Positions 8,783 through 21,506 of a DNA stretch of 64,000 bases are shown piece by piece. The number at the start of each line of letters is the position of its first letter. The stretch's first letter is position 1. The position numbers and the translations under genes were made by a program. This DNA is from Burkholderiaceae bacterium (GTDB lineage Bacteria > Pseudomonadota > Gammaproteobacteria > Burkholderiales > Burkholderiaceae_C): contig JAHCKM010000003.1 in the NCBI GenBank assembly GCA_026125795.1, forward strand, positions 868,001 to 932,000, read 5' to 3'. The notes beneath the pieces are model-generated. The model worked only from the letters and a program-made list of their open reading frames with translations. It ran no database searches and was not told the origin of the DNA.

Positions 8783-9598
8783 ATGGCGACTTGGCCGGTC
8801 CTCGTCTTCGACATCGAGACCATTCCCGACGTGGCGGGCCTGCGCCTGCTGCGAGATGCCGACGTCGCGCTGAGCGAGGAGCAGGTGCTGGCGCAAGAAG
8901 TCGCGTTGCGCGCGGCCGAGGGGCGCAGCGACTTCCTGCCGCACCACCTGCAGCGCGTGGTCACGATCTCGTGCGTGTTCCGCGGCGGCGAGGGCTTGCG
9001 TGTGCACTCGTTCGTCGACCGCTCGCGCGACGGCGGCGCATCGGAAGAAGCGCGCATCGTGCAGCTGTTCTTCAACACGATCGAAAAGCGCGTGCCTCAG
9101 CTGGTGAGCTGGAACGGCGGCGGGTTCGACCTGCCGGTGCTGCACTATCGCGGGCTGATGCACGGCGTGGTGGCCAGCAAGTACTGGGACCTCGGCGAGG
9201 ATGACCGCGAGTTCAAGTTCAACAACTACATCTCGCGCTACCACCATCGCCATCTGGACCTGATGGACCTGCTGGCGCTGTACCAGCCGCGCGCCAACGC
9301 GCCACTCGATGCGATGGCGCGCCTCTGCGGGCTGCCGGGCAAGCTCGGCATGGACGGCTCGGCGGTGCATGCAGCCTGGCTCGCCGGGCGCATCGAAGAT
9401 ATCCGGCGCTACTGCGAAACCGACGTGATGAACACCTATCTCTTGTACTGCCGCTATCAGCTGATGCGCGGCGGACTCACGCCGGCGGAGCACACGCAGG
9501 AGGTGGCGATGGTGCGCGGCGTGCTGGCGGCACTGCGCGAGCCGCACTGGGACGAGTACCTGGCCGCGTGGCCCGCAGCGGTGGCCGCGGAGCCCTGA
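8783..9598 (+). CDS. Predicted 3'-5' exonuclease, DNA polymerase B exonuclease-like
   Basis: 271 residues, matching the stand-alone exonuclease family related to the PolB proofreading domain (PF10108 type). The DEDDy metal-binding residues are visible: VFDIETIPD (D10, E12) for Exo I, SWNGGGFDLPVLHYR for Exo II, and RYCETDVMNTYLLY for Exo III, with the tyrosine three residues before the last aspartate. The start at 8783 is the first ATG giving the conserved MATWPVLVFDIET beginning. The role (DNA or RNA trimming) is not established for this family. It follows rpoS by 73 nt across a repeat. Confidence 0.85.
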   Translation: MATWPVLVFDIETIPDVAGLRLLRDADVALSEEQVLAQEVALRAAEGRSDFLPHHLQRVVTISCVFRGGEGLRVHSFVDRSRDGGASEEARIVQLFFNTIEKRVPQLVSWNGGGFDLPVLHYRGLMHGVVASKYWDLGEDDREFKFNNYISRYHHRHLDLMDLLALYQPRANAPLDAMARLCGLPGKLGMDGSAVHAAWLAGRIEDIRRYCETDVMNTYLLYCRYQLMRGGLTPAEHTQEVAMVRGVLAALREPHWDEYLAAWPAAVAAEP

Positions 9599-9701
9599 CT
9601 CGGCGCACCGCGGCACGCGCACCGTGTCGCGGGGATGTCAGCGTTTCCCAGGGGTCGATCCGCAACGGCCCGGCGCTAGCATGCGGCGCGCCTTCGCGTC
9701 T

Positions 9702-11558
9702 ATGCCCAACCTCTGGAACATCGATCGCCTGCTGCCGGGACCCGACCGCGTGGTGCCCGGTGACACCTTGCCGGCGATGTTCTGGCATGCGGCGGCGGCG
9801 CGTGGCGAGCAGACCTGGCTGCGGCAGAAGGAGTTCGGCGTCTGGCGCAGCTGGAGCTGGAACCAGACCGCCGCGGCTGTGCGCGAGATCGCGCATGGCT
9901 TGATGGCGATCGGGTTCGAACGCGGACACACCGCGTCGATCATGTCCAACACCGTGGTCGAATGGGTGCTGGCCGACCTCGCCGTGCTGTCTTGCGGCGG
10001 CGTGTCGAGCGGCATCTATCCCACCGACTCGGCAGCGCAGGCGCAGTACCTTTGCGAGGACTCGCGCACGACGGTGTTGTTCGTCGAAGACGACGAGCAG
10101 CTCGACAAGGCGCTCGACGCCGCGAACCAGCTGCCGAAGCTGCGGCGCATCATCGTGTTCGACATGGAGGGTTTGTCGGACTTTCAGCACCCGCTGGTGA
10201 TGAGCCTCGAAGCGCTGCGCGCGCTTGGTCGTGAACACCTGCAGCAACATCCCAAGATGCTGGAGCAGCGGGTGGCCGCGGTGCAGCCCGAGGACCTCGC
10301 GATCCTGGTCTATACATCGGGTACCACCGGCAAACCCAAAGGCGCCATGCACCTGCACGGCGGCCTCGTCTTCTGGCTGCGCCAGATCAATCAGATCGTC
10401 GGCCAGGACAGTTCCGACGAGCGCATGTGCTTCCTGCCGTTGTGCCACGTGGCCGAGCGCACCGGCGGCGAATACTTCGGCATGTACACCGGCGCCAAGC
10501 TCAACTTCGTCGAGAACCCCGACACCGTGCCGGAGAACGTGCGCGAGATCGCGCCGACCGTCTTCACCGCAGTGCCGCGCGTGTGGGAGAAGTTCTACTC
10601 CGCGGTGACCATCGCCGTGCGCGAAGCCTCGCGCACGCAGCAGCTGGCCTACGCGTGGGCGCTTGGCGTCGGCAACCGGGTGTTGGAACGTGTGGTGCAG
10701 GGCCAGCCGGTGCCGCAGTGGCTCAAGGCCAAGTTCATGCTGGCGCGCTGGATCGCGCTCGACAACGTGCGCAAGCTGATCGGCATCCACCGGGCGCGCT
10801 TCCTGCTCACCGGTGCAGCGCCGATCTCGCCCGACTTGATCCGCTGGTACCTCGCGCTCGGCGTGCCGATGTTCGAGGTGTGGGGCATGACCGAAACGGC
10901 GGGGTTGTCGACCTCCATGCAGGGTTCGCGCATCAAGCCAGGCTCCATCGGCAAGGCTGCACCCTTCAACGAGGTGCGCATCGACGAAGGCACTGGCGAG
11001 ATCCTGGTGCGCGGCCGCAACGTGTTCGCCGGCTACCTCAACCAGCCGCAGAAGACCGCCGAGACGATCGATGCCGACGGCTGGCTGCACACCGGCGACG
11101 TCGGCACGGTCGACGACGAAGGCTACTTCCGCATCACCGATCGCATGAAGGACATCATCATCACCGCGGGCGGCAAGAACGTGACGCCAAGCGAGTGGGA
11201 GAACGAGCTGAAGTTCAGCCCCTATGTCACCGACGCCGTGGTGATCGGCGACAAGCGTCCCTACCTCACGGCGCTGGTGATGATCGACCAGGAGAACGTC
11301 GAGCGCTACGCGCAGGAGCGCGACATCCCGTTCTCGAACTACCAGAGCCTGACGCGCGCGCCGGAGATCCGCGAGCTGATCCAGGGCGAGATCGACAAGG
11401 TGAACAAAAAGTTCGCGCGCGTCGAGCAGATCAAGCGGTTCCACCTGCTCGAGACGCAGCTGACCGCCGAAGACGAAGAGCTGACGCCGACGATGAAGCT
11501 CAAGCGCAAGCTCGTGCATGCCAAGTACGCACCGCAGATCGAAGCGATGTACCAATGA
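9702..11558 (+). CDS. AMP-dependent long-chain acyl-CoA synthetase
   Basis: About 618 residues. An adenylate-forming ligase: it activates a carboxylic acid with ATP and transfers it to CoA. Motifs are ILVYTSGTTGKPKG (P-loop-like A3), WGMTETAG (A5), GDVGTVDDEGYFRITDRMKD (A7/A8) and GGKNVTPSEWENELK. It is most like the FadD15-type long-chain fatty acyl-CoA ligases. The C-terminal catalytic lysine region (LKRKLVHAKY) is present. ATG at 9681 is an equally possible start; neither has a clear ribosome site. A periplasmic binding protein gene follows 22 nt later, so they may share a message. Confidence 0.88.
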   Translation: MPNLWNIDRLLPGPDRVVPGDTLPAMFWHAAAARGEQTWLRQKEFGVWRSWSWNQTAAAVREIAHGLMAIGFERGHTASIMSNTVVEWVLADLAVLSCGGVSSGIYPTDSAAQAQYLCEDSRTTVLFVEDDEQLDKALDAANQLPKLRRIIVFDMEGLSDFQHPLVMSLEALRALGREHLQQHPKMLEQRVAAVQPEDLAILVYTSGTTGKPKGAMHLHGGLVFWLRQINQIVGQDSSDERMCFLPLCHVAERTGGEYFGMYTGAKLNFVENPDTVPENVREIAPTVFTAVPRVWEKFYSAVTIAVREASRTQQLAYAWALGVGNRVLERVVQGQPVPQWLKAKFMLARWIALDNVRKLIGIHRARFLLTGAAPISPDLIRWYLALGVPMFEVWGMTETAGLSTSMQGSRIKPGSIGKAAPFNEVRIDEGTGEILVRGRNVFAGYLNQPQKTAETIDADGWLHTGDVGTVDDEGYFRITDRMKDIIITAGGKNVTPSEWENELKFSPYVTDAVVIGDKRPYLTALVMIDQENVERYAQERDIPFSNYQSLTRAPEIRELIQGEIDKVNKKFARVEQIKRFHLLETQLTAEDEELTPTMKLKRKLVHAKYAPQIEAMYQ

Positions 11559-11580
11559 ATGCGTTCAACCAGGAGACACC

Positions 11581-12735
11581 ATGAAGATAGTTGCGATCAC
11601 CCTCGCTGCGGCGTTTGCCGCATCGGCTGCGTTGGCGCAGCAGGGCGTGACCAAGGACGAGATCGTGCTCGGCTCGATTCAGGACCTGTCGGGCCCGATC
11701 GCCGCGTTCGGCAAGCAGACGCGCCTGGGCATGATGCTGCGCGTGGACGAGATCAATGAGCAAGGCGGCGTCAACGGTCGCAAGATCAAACTGCTGGTCG
11801 AGGACTCGGCCTACGATCCCAAGCGCGCCGTGCTGGCGGCGCAGAAGCTGGTGAACCAGGACAAGATCTTCATGATGGTGGGGCACATCGGGACGGCGCA
11901 GAACCTGGCGGCAATGCCGGTGCAGTTCGAGAAGAACATCATCAACTTCATGCCGGTGACCGCCGCGCGTGAGATGTACGAGCCATTCCACAAGCTGAAG
12001 TACTCGTTCGCGGTGCCGTACTACGACCAGATGCGCGTGATGCTGCCCAAGATGGTCAAGGACAAGCAGGCCAAGAAGGTGTGCGCGATCTATCAGGACG
12101 ACGAGTTCGGTCTGGAGGTGGTGCGTGGCGCCGAAGCCGGCCTGAAGACGCTGAACATGGAGATGGCCGAGAAGACCAGCTACAAGCGCGGCGCCACCGA
12201 CTTCTCGTCGCAGGTGGCGCGCATGAAGGCGGCCAACTGCGATCTCGTCGTGCTCGGCACGATCATCCGCGAGACCATCGGAACCATCGGCGAATCGCGC
12301 AAGACCGGCTTCAACCCGACGTTCCTGGGTTCCAGCGCGGCGTACACGGACCTGATCCACAAGCTCGGCGGTCCGGCGATGAACGGACTCTACGCGTCGA
12401 TGGGCGCGCAGCACCCATACCTCGACGAGGCGTCACAGCCGATCCGCTTCTGGGCCAACAAGTACAAGACCAAGTTCAACGAGGACCCGACGGTGTTCTC
12501 GGCCTACGGCTACAGCATCATCGATGCGTTCGCCAAGGCGGCGAGCAAGGCCGGCGGCAACCTGACGACCGACAGCTTCATCAAGGCGATGGACACGATG
12601 ACGTTCCCGCCCGACATGTTCGGCAGTGCGGAGGCCACGTACACGCCGAAGAAGCGCCTCGGCAGTGCCTCCTCACGCCTGTCGCAGATCGTTGATGGCA
12701 AGTGGAAGGTGGTGTCCGACTACGTGACGCCTTGA
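11581..12735 (+). CDS. Branched-chain amino acid type ABC transporter substrate-binding protein
   Basis: 384 residues. A Sec signal peptide (MKIVAITLAAAFAASAALA, cleavage after ALA) leads into a type I periplasmic binding fold of the LivJ/LivK family: KDEIVLGSIQDLSGPIAAFG, then INEQGGVNGRKIKLLVEDSAYDP. The ligand could be an amino acid, an aromatic acid or another small carboxylate. The start at 11581 has AGGAG upstream. No permease or ATPase genes are adjacent; the gene is followed by a strong terminator, so the rest of the transporter must be elsewhere. Confidence 0.9.
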   Translation: MKIVAITLAAAFAASAALAQQGVTKDEIVLGSIQDLSGPIAAFGKQTRLGMMLRVDEINEQGGVNGRKIKLLVEDSAYDPKRAVLAAQKLVNQDKIFMMVGHIGTAQNLAAMPVQFEKNIINFMPVTAAREMYEPFHKLKYSFAVPYYDQMRVMLPKMVKDKQAKKVCAIYQDDEFGLEVVRGAEAGLKTLNMEMAEKTSYKRGATDFSSQVARMKAANCDLVVLGTIIRETIGTIGESRKTGFNPTFLGSSAAYTDLIHKLGGPAMNGLYASMGAQHPYLDEASQPIRFWANKYKTKFNEDPTVFSAYGYSIIDAFAKAASKAGGNLTTDSFIKAMDTMTFPPDMFGSAEATYTPKKRLGSASSRLSQIVDGKWKVVSDYVTP

Positions 12736-12756
12736 GCGTTGCCGCGTTCATGTCGC

Positions 12757-12785
12757 CAAAGCCGCCCACGGGCGGCTTTCTTCTT
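12757..12785 (+). terminator. Rho-independent terminator after the binding-protein gene
   Basis: A perfect 9-bp stem (AAAGCCGCC 12758-12766 with GGCGGCTTT 12771-12779), 4-nt loop, then CTTCTT. It lies 22 nt after the stop codon. Confidence 0.85.
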
Positions 12786-12807
12786 GGGCGCTCCCGATAA
12801 TGCGGCC

Positions 12808-14160
12808 ATGTATGAAAGTGACGAGTGGCTGCAGGTCGAATCGCTCGATCTGGAGGGACAAGGCGTCGCACACCGTGCCAACGGCAAGGTGGTGTTCATC
12901 GAAGGCGCGTTGCCCGGCGAACAGGTACGCGTCAACGTGGCACGGCGCAAGAATCAATGGGAGCAGGGCCAGGTGTCGGCCGTCTGCCGCGAGAGTTCGC
13001 AGCGCGTGCGGCCCGGGTGCCCGCACTTCGGCTTGCACGCGGGCGCGTGCGGCGGATGCAAGGTGCAGCACCTGCACCCCGCGGCGCAGATCGCCGTCAA
13101 GCAGCGTGTGCTGGAGGACAACCTGCTCCACCTGGCCAAGGTGGTGCCGCAGCGCATCCTGCGGCCGCTGCAGGGACCGGCCTGGGGTTATCGGCATCGT
13201 GCGCGGCTGTCGGTGCGCCACGTGGTCAAGAAGGGCTGCGTGTTGGTCGGTTTTCATGAGCGCAAGTCGCGCTACGTCGCCGACATGACCGCCTGTCCGG
13301 TGCTGCCGCCACACGTCGGCGCGCTGTTGCCCAGCCTGCGCCAGCTGATCGGATCCATGCACGCGCGTGACCGCCTGCCGCAGATCGAAGTGGCGGTCGG
13401 CGACGACGTGATCGCCTTGGTGCTGCGTCATCTGGAACCGCTGAGCGCGCATGACCTCGCGCGGCTGCGCGCGTTCGCCGCCGAGCGCGGTGTGCAATGG
13501 TGGTTGCAGCCCGGTGGGCCGGACACCGCCGTGCCGCTGGATGCCGGCGGCGCCGAGTTGAACTACCGGCTGCCGGAGTTCGACCTGACGATGCCGTTCA
13601 AGCCCACCGACTTCACCCAGGTCAACCTGGGGATCAATCGCGTGCTGGTGTCGCAGGCGCTGCGGCACCTCGATGTGCAGCCGGGCGAGCGCGTGATCGA
13701 CTGGTTTTGCGGCCTGGGCAACTTCACGCTCGCCATCGCGCGCCGCGCGCAGGATGTGCTGGGCCTCGAGGGCAGCGAGGCGCTGGTGCGCCGCGCGCGC
13801 GACAACGCAGCGCGCAATGGCCTGAGCGCGCGCACCCGGTTTGAGGCGCGCAACCTGTTCGAGCTCGATGCGGCTGGCTTGATGGACATCGGCAGTGCGC
13901 AACGCTGGCTGGTGGATCCGCCCCGCGAGGGTGCGTTCGCGCTGGCCAAGTCCGTGGCCGATCTGGCGCAGGTGCCCGAGTGGCGGCCGCCGCGGCGCAT
14001 CGTCTACGTCAGCTGCAACCCCGCGACGCTGGCGCGCGACGCGGGGCTGCTGGTGCACCAGGCCGGCTACGCATGCTCGGCGGCAGGGGTGATCGACATG
14101 TTTCCGCACACGGCGCACGTCGAAAGTCTTGCGATCTTCGACCGCAAGACTTCGGCGTAG
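12808..14160 (+). CDS. rlmD: 23S rRNA (uracil-1939-C5)-methyltransferase RlmD
   Basis: 450 residues. An N-terminal TRAM domain (about 5-62) binds RNA. The cysteine cluster C71, C81, C84 ([14 protein letters not shown]) plus a later cysteine (MTACPVLP) should hold the [4Fe-4S] cluster of RlmD/RumA enzymes. The SAM domain has [16 protein letters not shown], and the nucleophile is C403 in [12 protein letters not shown]. The product methylates U1939 of 23S rRNA using S-adenosylmethionine. A GATAAT box ends only 6 nt before the ATG, suggesting a leaderless message. Confidence 0.93.
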   Translation: MYESDEWLQVESLDLEGQGVAHRANGKVVFIEGALPGEQVRVNVARRKNQWEQGQVSAVCRESSQRVRPGCPHFGLHAGACGGCKVQHLHPAAQIAVKQRVLEDNLLHLAKVVPQRILRPLQGPAWGYRHRARLSVRHVVKKGCVLVGFHERKSRYVADMTACPVLPPHVGALLPSLRQLIGSMHARDRLPQIEVAVGDDVIALVLRHLEPLSAHDLARLRAFAAERGVQWWLQPGGPDTAVPLDAGGAELNYRLPEFDLTMPFKPTDFTQVNLGINRVLVSQALRHLDVQPGERVIDWFCGLGNFTLAIARRAQDVLGLEGSEALVRRARDNAARNGLSARTRFEARNLFELDAAGLMDIGSAQRWLVDPPREGAFALAKSVADLAQVPEWRPPRRIVYVSCNPATLARDAGLLVHQAGYACSAAGVIDMFPHTAHVESLAIFDRKTSA

Positions 14161-14195
14161 GCTCACATCGCGCCAGCGATGTGAGCCGGAGCCAA
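14161..14195. repeat. Palindromic repeat element, copy 1
   Basis: A perfect 11-bp inverted repeat, GCTCACATCGC (14161-14171) and GCGATGTGAGC (14176-14186), abuts the rlmD stop codon and is followed by CGGAGCCAA. The same design with a slightly different core recurs at 27389 and in the array at 38851-39035. This is a REP-like family placed at gene ends. Confidence 0.7.
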
Positions 14196-14224
14196 TCGAT
14201 GGCGGTGTTCGATCGGCCGTACAA

Positions 14225-14251
14225 ACAACAAGGCCCCGCGAGCGGGGCCTA
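14225..14251 (-). terminator. Rho-independent terminator of the YccA-like gene
   Basis: On the minus strand AGGCCCCGC-TC-GCGGGGCCT forms a 9-bp perfect stem (14232-14251), followed by TTGTTGTTT. It lies 24 nt past the stop of the Bax-inhibitor-like gene. Confidence 0.85.
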
Positions 14252-14274
14252 GCCGGAACAGCGGTGCGCCTTGT

Positions 14275-14970
14275 CTATTCGCGCTCGCCGCCGAAGATGC
14301 CCAGCAGCGCCAGCAGGCTCTGGAACACGTTGTAGATGTCCAGGTAGATCGCCAGCGTGGCCGAGACGTAGTTGGTTTCGCCGCCATCGATCACACGCTT
14401 GATGTCGTACAGCATGAAGGCGGAAAACACACCCAGGCACACGACCAGCAGCGTCAGCATGAGCGCGGACGACTGCAGGAAGAAGTTGGCGATGAAGCCG
14501 ATGAAGACGACCAGGGCGCCGACGAACAGGAACTTGCCCATGCCGGAGAGGTCGCGCTTGATCAGCGTGGACAGCGTCGCCATCGCAAAGAAGATCACGG
14601 CCGTGCCACCAAATGCCGTCATCACCAGCGACGAGCCGTTCTTGAAGCCCAGCACGATCGCCAACAGGCGCGACAGCATCAGCCCCATGAAGAACGTGAA
14701 GGCCAGCAGCAGGTAGACGCCGGTCGACGAGTTCTTGGTCTTCTCGATCGCGAAGATCAAGCCGAAGGCGCCAACCAAGAACACGATCAGGCTGATCCCC
14801 GGTGTCATCGCCTGGGCGATGCCGGTGCTCAAGCCGACCCACGCGCCCAGCACCGTGGGTACCAGCGACACGGCCAGCAGCCAGTAGGTGTTGCGCAGGA
14901 CTCGGTTGCGTTCGACGGCCAGCGCGCCGGAACCGGCGTAGCCGGGTTGGGTTTGCAGGCTTTGGTTCAT
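14275..14970 (-). CDS. Bax inhibitor-1/YccA family membrane protein
   Basis: 231 residues with seven hydrophobic segments and a conserved YDIKRVIDGGETNYVSATLAIYLD stretch near the C-terminus (only part of which is diagnostic), typical of the BI-1/YccA family. In E. coli YccA interacts with and can inhibit the FtsH protease. Here ftsH lies about 6.6 kb away on the other strand, so a link is possible but not shown by synteny. Single gene with its own terminator. Confidence 0.9.
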   Translation of the reverse strand: MNQSLQTQPGYAGSGALAVERNRVLRNTYWLLAVSLVPTVLGAWVGLSTGIAQAMTPGISLIVFLVGAFGLIFAIEKTKNSSTGVYLLLAFTFFMGLMLSRLLAIVLGFKNGSSLVMTAFGGTAVIFFAMATLSTLIKRDLSGMGKFLFVGALVVFIGFIANFFLQSSALMLTLLVVCLGVFSAFMLYDIKRVIDGGETNYVSATLAIYLDIYNVFQSLLALLGIFGGERE

Positions 14971-15057
14971 GGATCCTCCGTGGATGGATGACGCGGGCTC
15001 AGACCCGTGGCGGCATTGTAAGTTCCGGTTGCCGCGAGCGTGCGGACCCGCATTTGG

Positions 15058-15080
15058 GCGGCACGTATAATTCGTGCCGC
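15058..15080 (+). promoter_or_regulatory. Candidate carAB promoter: TATAAT inside an inverted repeat
   Basis: A perfect TATAAT (15066-15071) lies between 8-bp inverted arms, GCGGCACG (15058-15065) and CGTGCCGC (15073-15080), about 110 nt upstream of carA. No good -35 hexamer is visible at 17 nt. The symmetry suggests a repressor covering the -10 box or a structured 5' end. Confidence 0.55.
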
Positions 15081-15186
15081 TTCACACCCCCCACGGCGCC
15101 TAGCGAAACTCCGTCGACGGTTTCCCCTCGGACTCCGCGCTTTCCGACCAGGAGCGGAGCTGGGCGCGCGAGAACCGGAGTTCCCC

Positions 15187-16338
15187 TTGCTGCCCGTTCT
15201 GCCTCCCGCCCTTCTTGCGCTCGCGGACGGCACCGTCTTCACAGGCCATGCAATCGGCGCCGCCGGCACCACGGTGGGCGAGGTCGTGTTCAACACCGCG
15301 ATCACTGGCTACCAGGAGATCCTCACCGACCCGAGCTACTGCCGGCAGATCGTCACGCTGACCTACCCGCACATCGGCAACACCGGGGTCAACGCCGAAG
15401 ACGTGGAGGCCGCCCGTGTGCATGCCGCCGGTCTGGTGATCAAAGACCTGCCGCCGCGCGCGTCGAACTTTCGCCAGTCGGCCACGCTGTCGCAGTATCT
15501 GCAGCGCGAGAACGTGGTGGCCATCGCCGGCATCGACACGCGCCGGCTCACCCGTGCGCTGCGCACCAAAGGTGCTCAGAACGGCTGCATCACCACGTTT
15601 GCTGCCGGCACGCGGGTCGCCGCGTCGGACGTCGCCGCGGCCGTGGAGCGCGCACGCGCCGCGCCGAGCATGTCGGGGCTCGATCTGGCGCAGGTCGTGT
15701 CGGTGGCCGAGCCGTACGGATGGACCGATACCGAGTGGCGCCTGGGCACCGGCTACGGGCAGGCCGCCTCCGGACGCTTCCATGTGGTGGCCTTCGACTA
15801 CGGCGTCAAGCACAACATCCTGCGCATGTTGGCCAGTCGTGGCTGTCGTGTGACGGTGGTTCCGGCCAAGACCAGCGCCGAGCAGGTGCTGGCCCTCGGG
15901 CCCGACGGCGTCTTCCTCAGCAACGGTCCGGGCGATCCCGAACCGTGCAGCTACGCGATCGAGGCCACGCGCAGGCTGGTCGACCAGGGTTTGCCCACGT
16001 TCGGCATCTGCCTGGGTCACCAGATCCTCGCGCTGGCGTCGGGCGCAAGGACCTTCAAGATGAAGTTCGGCCACCACGGCGCCAACCACCCGGTGAAGGA
16101 TCTGGACACCGGCCGCGTGTCGATCACCAGCCAGAACCACGGCTTCGCGGTCGACGAGAAGTCGCTTCCCTCGACGCTGCGCCCGACCCACGTGTCGTTG
16201 TTCGATGGCACGCTGCAGGGGCTCGCACGCACCGATCGGCCGGCGTTCTGCTTCCAGGGCCACCCGGAGGCCTCGCCCGGGCCGCACGACATCGGGTACC
16301 TGTTTGATCGTTTCGTGGCGCTGATGGAGAAACGCTGA
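15187..16338 (+). CDS. carA: Carbamoyl-phosphate synthase small (glutaminase) subunit
   Basis: 383 residues. It hydrolyses glutamine to feed ammonia to CarB for arginine and pyrimidine synthesis. The N-terminal CarA domain runs to about residue 160; the C-terminal class I amidotransferase has the nucleophile C275 (FGICLGHQ) and H359/E361 (GHPEASPG). I chose the TTG start at 15187 because it gives the family-typical [18 protein letters not shown] beginning and normal length, and GGAG lies 6 nt upstream. A longer open frame upstream has no family similarity. The gene ends one base before carB. Confidence 0.93.
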   Translation: MLPVLPPALLALADGTVFTGHAIGAAGTTVGEVVFNTAITGYQEILTDPSYCRQIVTLTYPHIGNTGVNAEDVEAARVHAAGLVIKDLPPRASNFRQSATLSQYLQRENVVAIAGIDTRRLTRALRTKGAQNGCITTFAAGTRVAASDVAAAVERARAAPSMSGLDLAQVVSVAEPYGWTDTEWRLGTGYGQAASGRFHVVAFDYGVKHNILRMLASRGCRVTVVPAKTSAEQVLALGPDGVFLSNGPGDPEPCSYAIEATRRLVDQGLPTFGICLGHQILALASGARTFKMKFGHHGANHPVKDLDTGRVSITSQNHGFAVDEKSLPSTLRPTHVSLFDGTLQGLARTDRPAFCFQGHPEASPGPHDIGYLFDRFVALMEKR

Positions 16339-16339
16339 G

Positions 16340-19603
<3,264 letters not shown>

Positions 19604-19615
19604 ACTGGACCGGCG

Positions 19616-19667
19616 ACGCGCCTTCCCAAGGCGCGTTTTCCCTGGTGACGCGCCTTTCGCGGCGCGT
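19616..19667 (+). terminator. Tandem hairpins between carB and greA
   Basis: The first hairpin, ACGCGCCTT (19616-19624)/AAGGCGCGT (19628-19636) with TTTT following, is a canonical terminator. The second, ACGCGCC (19648-19654)/GGCGCGT (19661-19667), reuses the same arm sequence. The arms could pair in alternative ways, so the second may be part of an attenuator in the greA leader. Confidence 0.7.
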
Positions 19668-19691
19668 TATTCGTCTGACAGGACTGTAGCG

Positions 19692-20168
19692 ATGGCCACC
19701 ATTCCCCTGACGCGCCGCGGCGCGGAACTGCTGAAGAGCGAGCTGCAACGGCTCAAGACGGTCGAGCGCCACGCCGTCATCCAGGCCATCGCCGAGGCGC
19801 GTGGACAGGGCGATCTGTCGGAGAACGCCGAGTACGAAGCGGCCAAGGACAAGCAGGGCTTCATCGAAGGCCGGATCGCGGAGATCGAAGGCAAGCTGGC
19901 CGCGGCACAGGTCATCGACCCGGCATCGCTCGATGCCGGCGGGCGGGTCGTGTTCGGCGCCACTGTCGAGCTCGAGGACGAGACCGACGGGCAGCATGTG
20001 ACGTACCAGATCGTTGGCGACGACGAGGCCGACCTGAAGCAGGGGCTGATCTCGATCAGCTCGCCGATCGCGCGGGCGCTGATCGGCAAGGAAAGCGGCG
20101 ACGTGGCGGACGTGCAGGCGCCCGGCGGCGTCAAGAGCTACGAGATCGTGGGCGTGCGCTACGTCTGA
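19692..20168 (+). CDS. greA: Transcription elongation factor GreA
   Basis: 158 residues, the standard length. The N-terminal coiled coil (about 1-75) carries the acidic tip [16 protein letters not shown] that reaches the RNA polymerase active site and triggers cleavage of backtracked RNA. The C-terminal FKBP-like domain ends [10 protein letters not shown]. It follows carB after a pair of hairpins, so it may have its own promoter or depend on read-through. Confidence 0.96.
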   Translation: MATIPLTRRGAELLKSELQRLKTVERHAVIQAIAEARGQGDLSENAEYEAAKDKQGFIEGRIAEIEGKLAAAQVIDPASLDAGGRVVFGATVELEDETDGQHVTYQIVGDDEADLKQGLISISSPIARALIGKESGDVADVQAPGGVKSYEIVGVRYV

Positions 20169-20249
20169 CAACCGCCGAGGCAACTGCGGCGCAGGCTCGC
20201 GTCCACGCGGTGATGCGCAGGCGCGGCCGGCCGGCCACGGCGCAGCGGC

Positions 20250-20723
20250 CTAACCGAGCGCTTTCTTCTTGATGCTGCTCACGCGCCGCTTGGCGCGCTT
20301 GATCAGTCCACCGGCCGTGACGCGCTGGTTGCCGAGCACCTTGACCTTCTTGATGGTCGGCCGGTGCGTCGGGCTCTTGGAGAACTTGACCAACCGGACC
20401 GTGCGCGGGCCGGGCAGGCGCTCATCGGCCGCCGCCTTGGCCTTGGGCGGTACCGGGCGCCAGAGCACCAGCAGCTTGCCGATGTGCTGCACCGGCGCTG
20501 CGTCCAACGCCTCGGCGGCGTCACCGAGCAATGCCTCGCGTGTCTCGCGCGAATCGGAGAACACGCGCACCTTGATCAGTCCATGGGCCGTCAGGGCGGC
20601 ATCGAGCTCCCTGCGCACGGCGGCGCTCAAGCCATCGCTGCCGATCATCACCACCGGATCGAGGTGATGCGCCTGGCTGCGCAGGTTCTTGCGTTGTTCG
20701 GGGGTCAGGCGCAGTGCGGGCAT
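20250..20723 (-). CDS. yhbY: YhbY family RNA-binding protein (CRM domain)
   Basis: 157 residues. The first 95 or so match the CRS1-YhbY domain ([20 protein letters not shown], then a G-x-x-G type loop and [15 protein letters not shown]), a ribosome-assembly RNA-binding fold. A Lys/Arg-rich C-terminal extension of about 60 residues (ending [11 protein letters not shown]) is absent from the 97-aa E. coli protein and may add RNA contacts. It is divergent from rlmE with only 20 nt between starts, the same arrangement as in E. coli. Confidence 0.9.
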   Translation of the reverse strand: MPALRLTPEQRKNLRSQAHHLDPVVMIGSDGLSAAVRRELDAALTAHGLIKVRVFSDSRETREALLGDAAEALDAAPVQHIGKLLVLWRPVPPKAKAAADERLPGPRTVRLVKFSKSPTHRPTIKKVKVLGNQRVTAGGLIKRAKRRVSSIKKKALG

Positions 20724-20743
20724 CGGCCTATTATCGATGCGCC

Positions 20744-21418
20744 ATGAAAGTCCGGACCAAGAGTGAAAAGGTCAACAAGGCTTGGTTGAACGACCACGTC
20801 AACGACCCGTACGTCAAGCTGGCGCGCAAGGAAGGTTACCGCGCCCGCGCGGCCTACAAGCTCAAGGAGATCGACGAATCGCTCGGCCTGATCAGGCCCG
20901 GGCAGCTGGTGGTCGATCTCGGCGCCGCGCCCGGTGCATGGAGCCAGTACGTGCGGCGCCGCTTTGCCCCGCGCTGCGCCGGCGCGGGCGGCGCGGCAGC
21001 GGGCGAGTTGAACGGCACCATCGTTGCGCTCGACCTGCTCCCGATGGAGCCGATCGAGGGCGTGCAGTTCATCCAAGGCGATTTCACCGAGCAGGCCGTC
21101 GCCGACCGCCTGCAGCAGGCGCTGGAGGGGCAACCCGTCGACGTGGTGCTCTCCGACATGGCGCCCAACCTCTCCGGCGTGGCGGTGAGCGACGCGGCCC
21201 GCGTCTCGCTGCTGGTCGAGCTGGCGCTGGAGTTCGCGCGCCAATACCTGCGCCCCGAAGGGTCATTGCTGACCAAGGTCTTTCACGGCAGCGGCTACAG
21301 CCAGCTGGTGCAGGAGTTCAAGAAGACGTTCCGGGTGGTCAAGGCGGTCAAGCCGAAGGCGTCACGGGACAAATCGGCGGAAACCTTCCTGGTCGGTCGC
21401 GGTCTCAAGGCGCGTTGA
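20744..21418 (+). CDS. rlmE: 23S rRNA (uridine-2552-2'-O)-methyltransferase
   Basis: 224 residues. RlmE/FtsJ methylates U2552 of the 23S A-loop. The K-D-K-E catalytic set is present: [24 protein letters not shown] and SAETFLV. The SAM motif is [15 protein letters not shown] Gly/Ala-rich insertion of about 12 residues after RRRFAPRC is unusual against E. coli. A TATTAT box ends 9 nt before the ATG, so the leader may be very short. It is upstream of ftsH, a conserved pair. Confidence 0.95.
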   Translation: MKVRTKSEKVNKAWLNDHVNDPYVKLARKEGYRARAAYKLKEIDESLGLIRPGQLVVDLGAAPGAWSQYVRRRFAPRCAGAGGAAAGELNGTIVALDLLPMEPIEGVQFIQGDFTEQAVADRLQQALEGQPVDVVLSDMAPNLSGVAVSDAARVSLLVELALEFARQYLRPEGSLLTKVFHGSGYSQLVQEFKKTFRVVKAVKPKASRDKSAETFLVGRGLKAR

Positions 21419-21506
21419 AAGCCTTGGCTGCAACCGCCTTTGCGCTTGCGCAGGAATGCGCAGTTCCAGCACGGTGCATCATGCGGTGGCCGCGGCGACC
21501 CACACC

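Noticed and set aside
9477-11555. Open frame of 692 codons on the minus strand
   Set aside because: Antisense to the acyl-CoA synthetase; no recognisable domain, His/Arg/Val-rich shadow.
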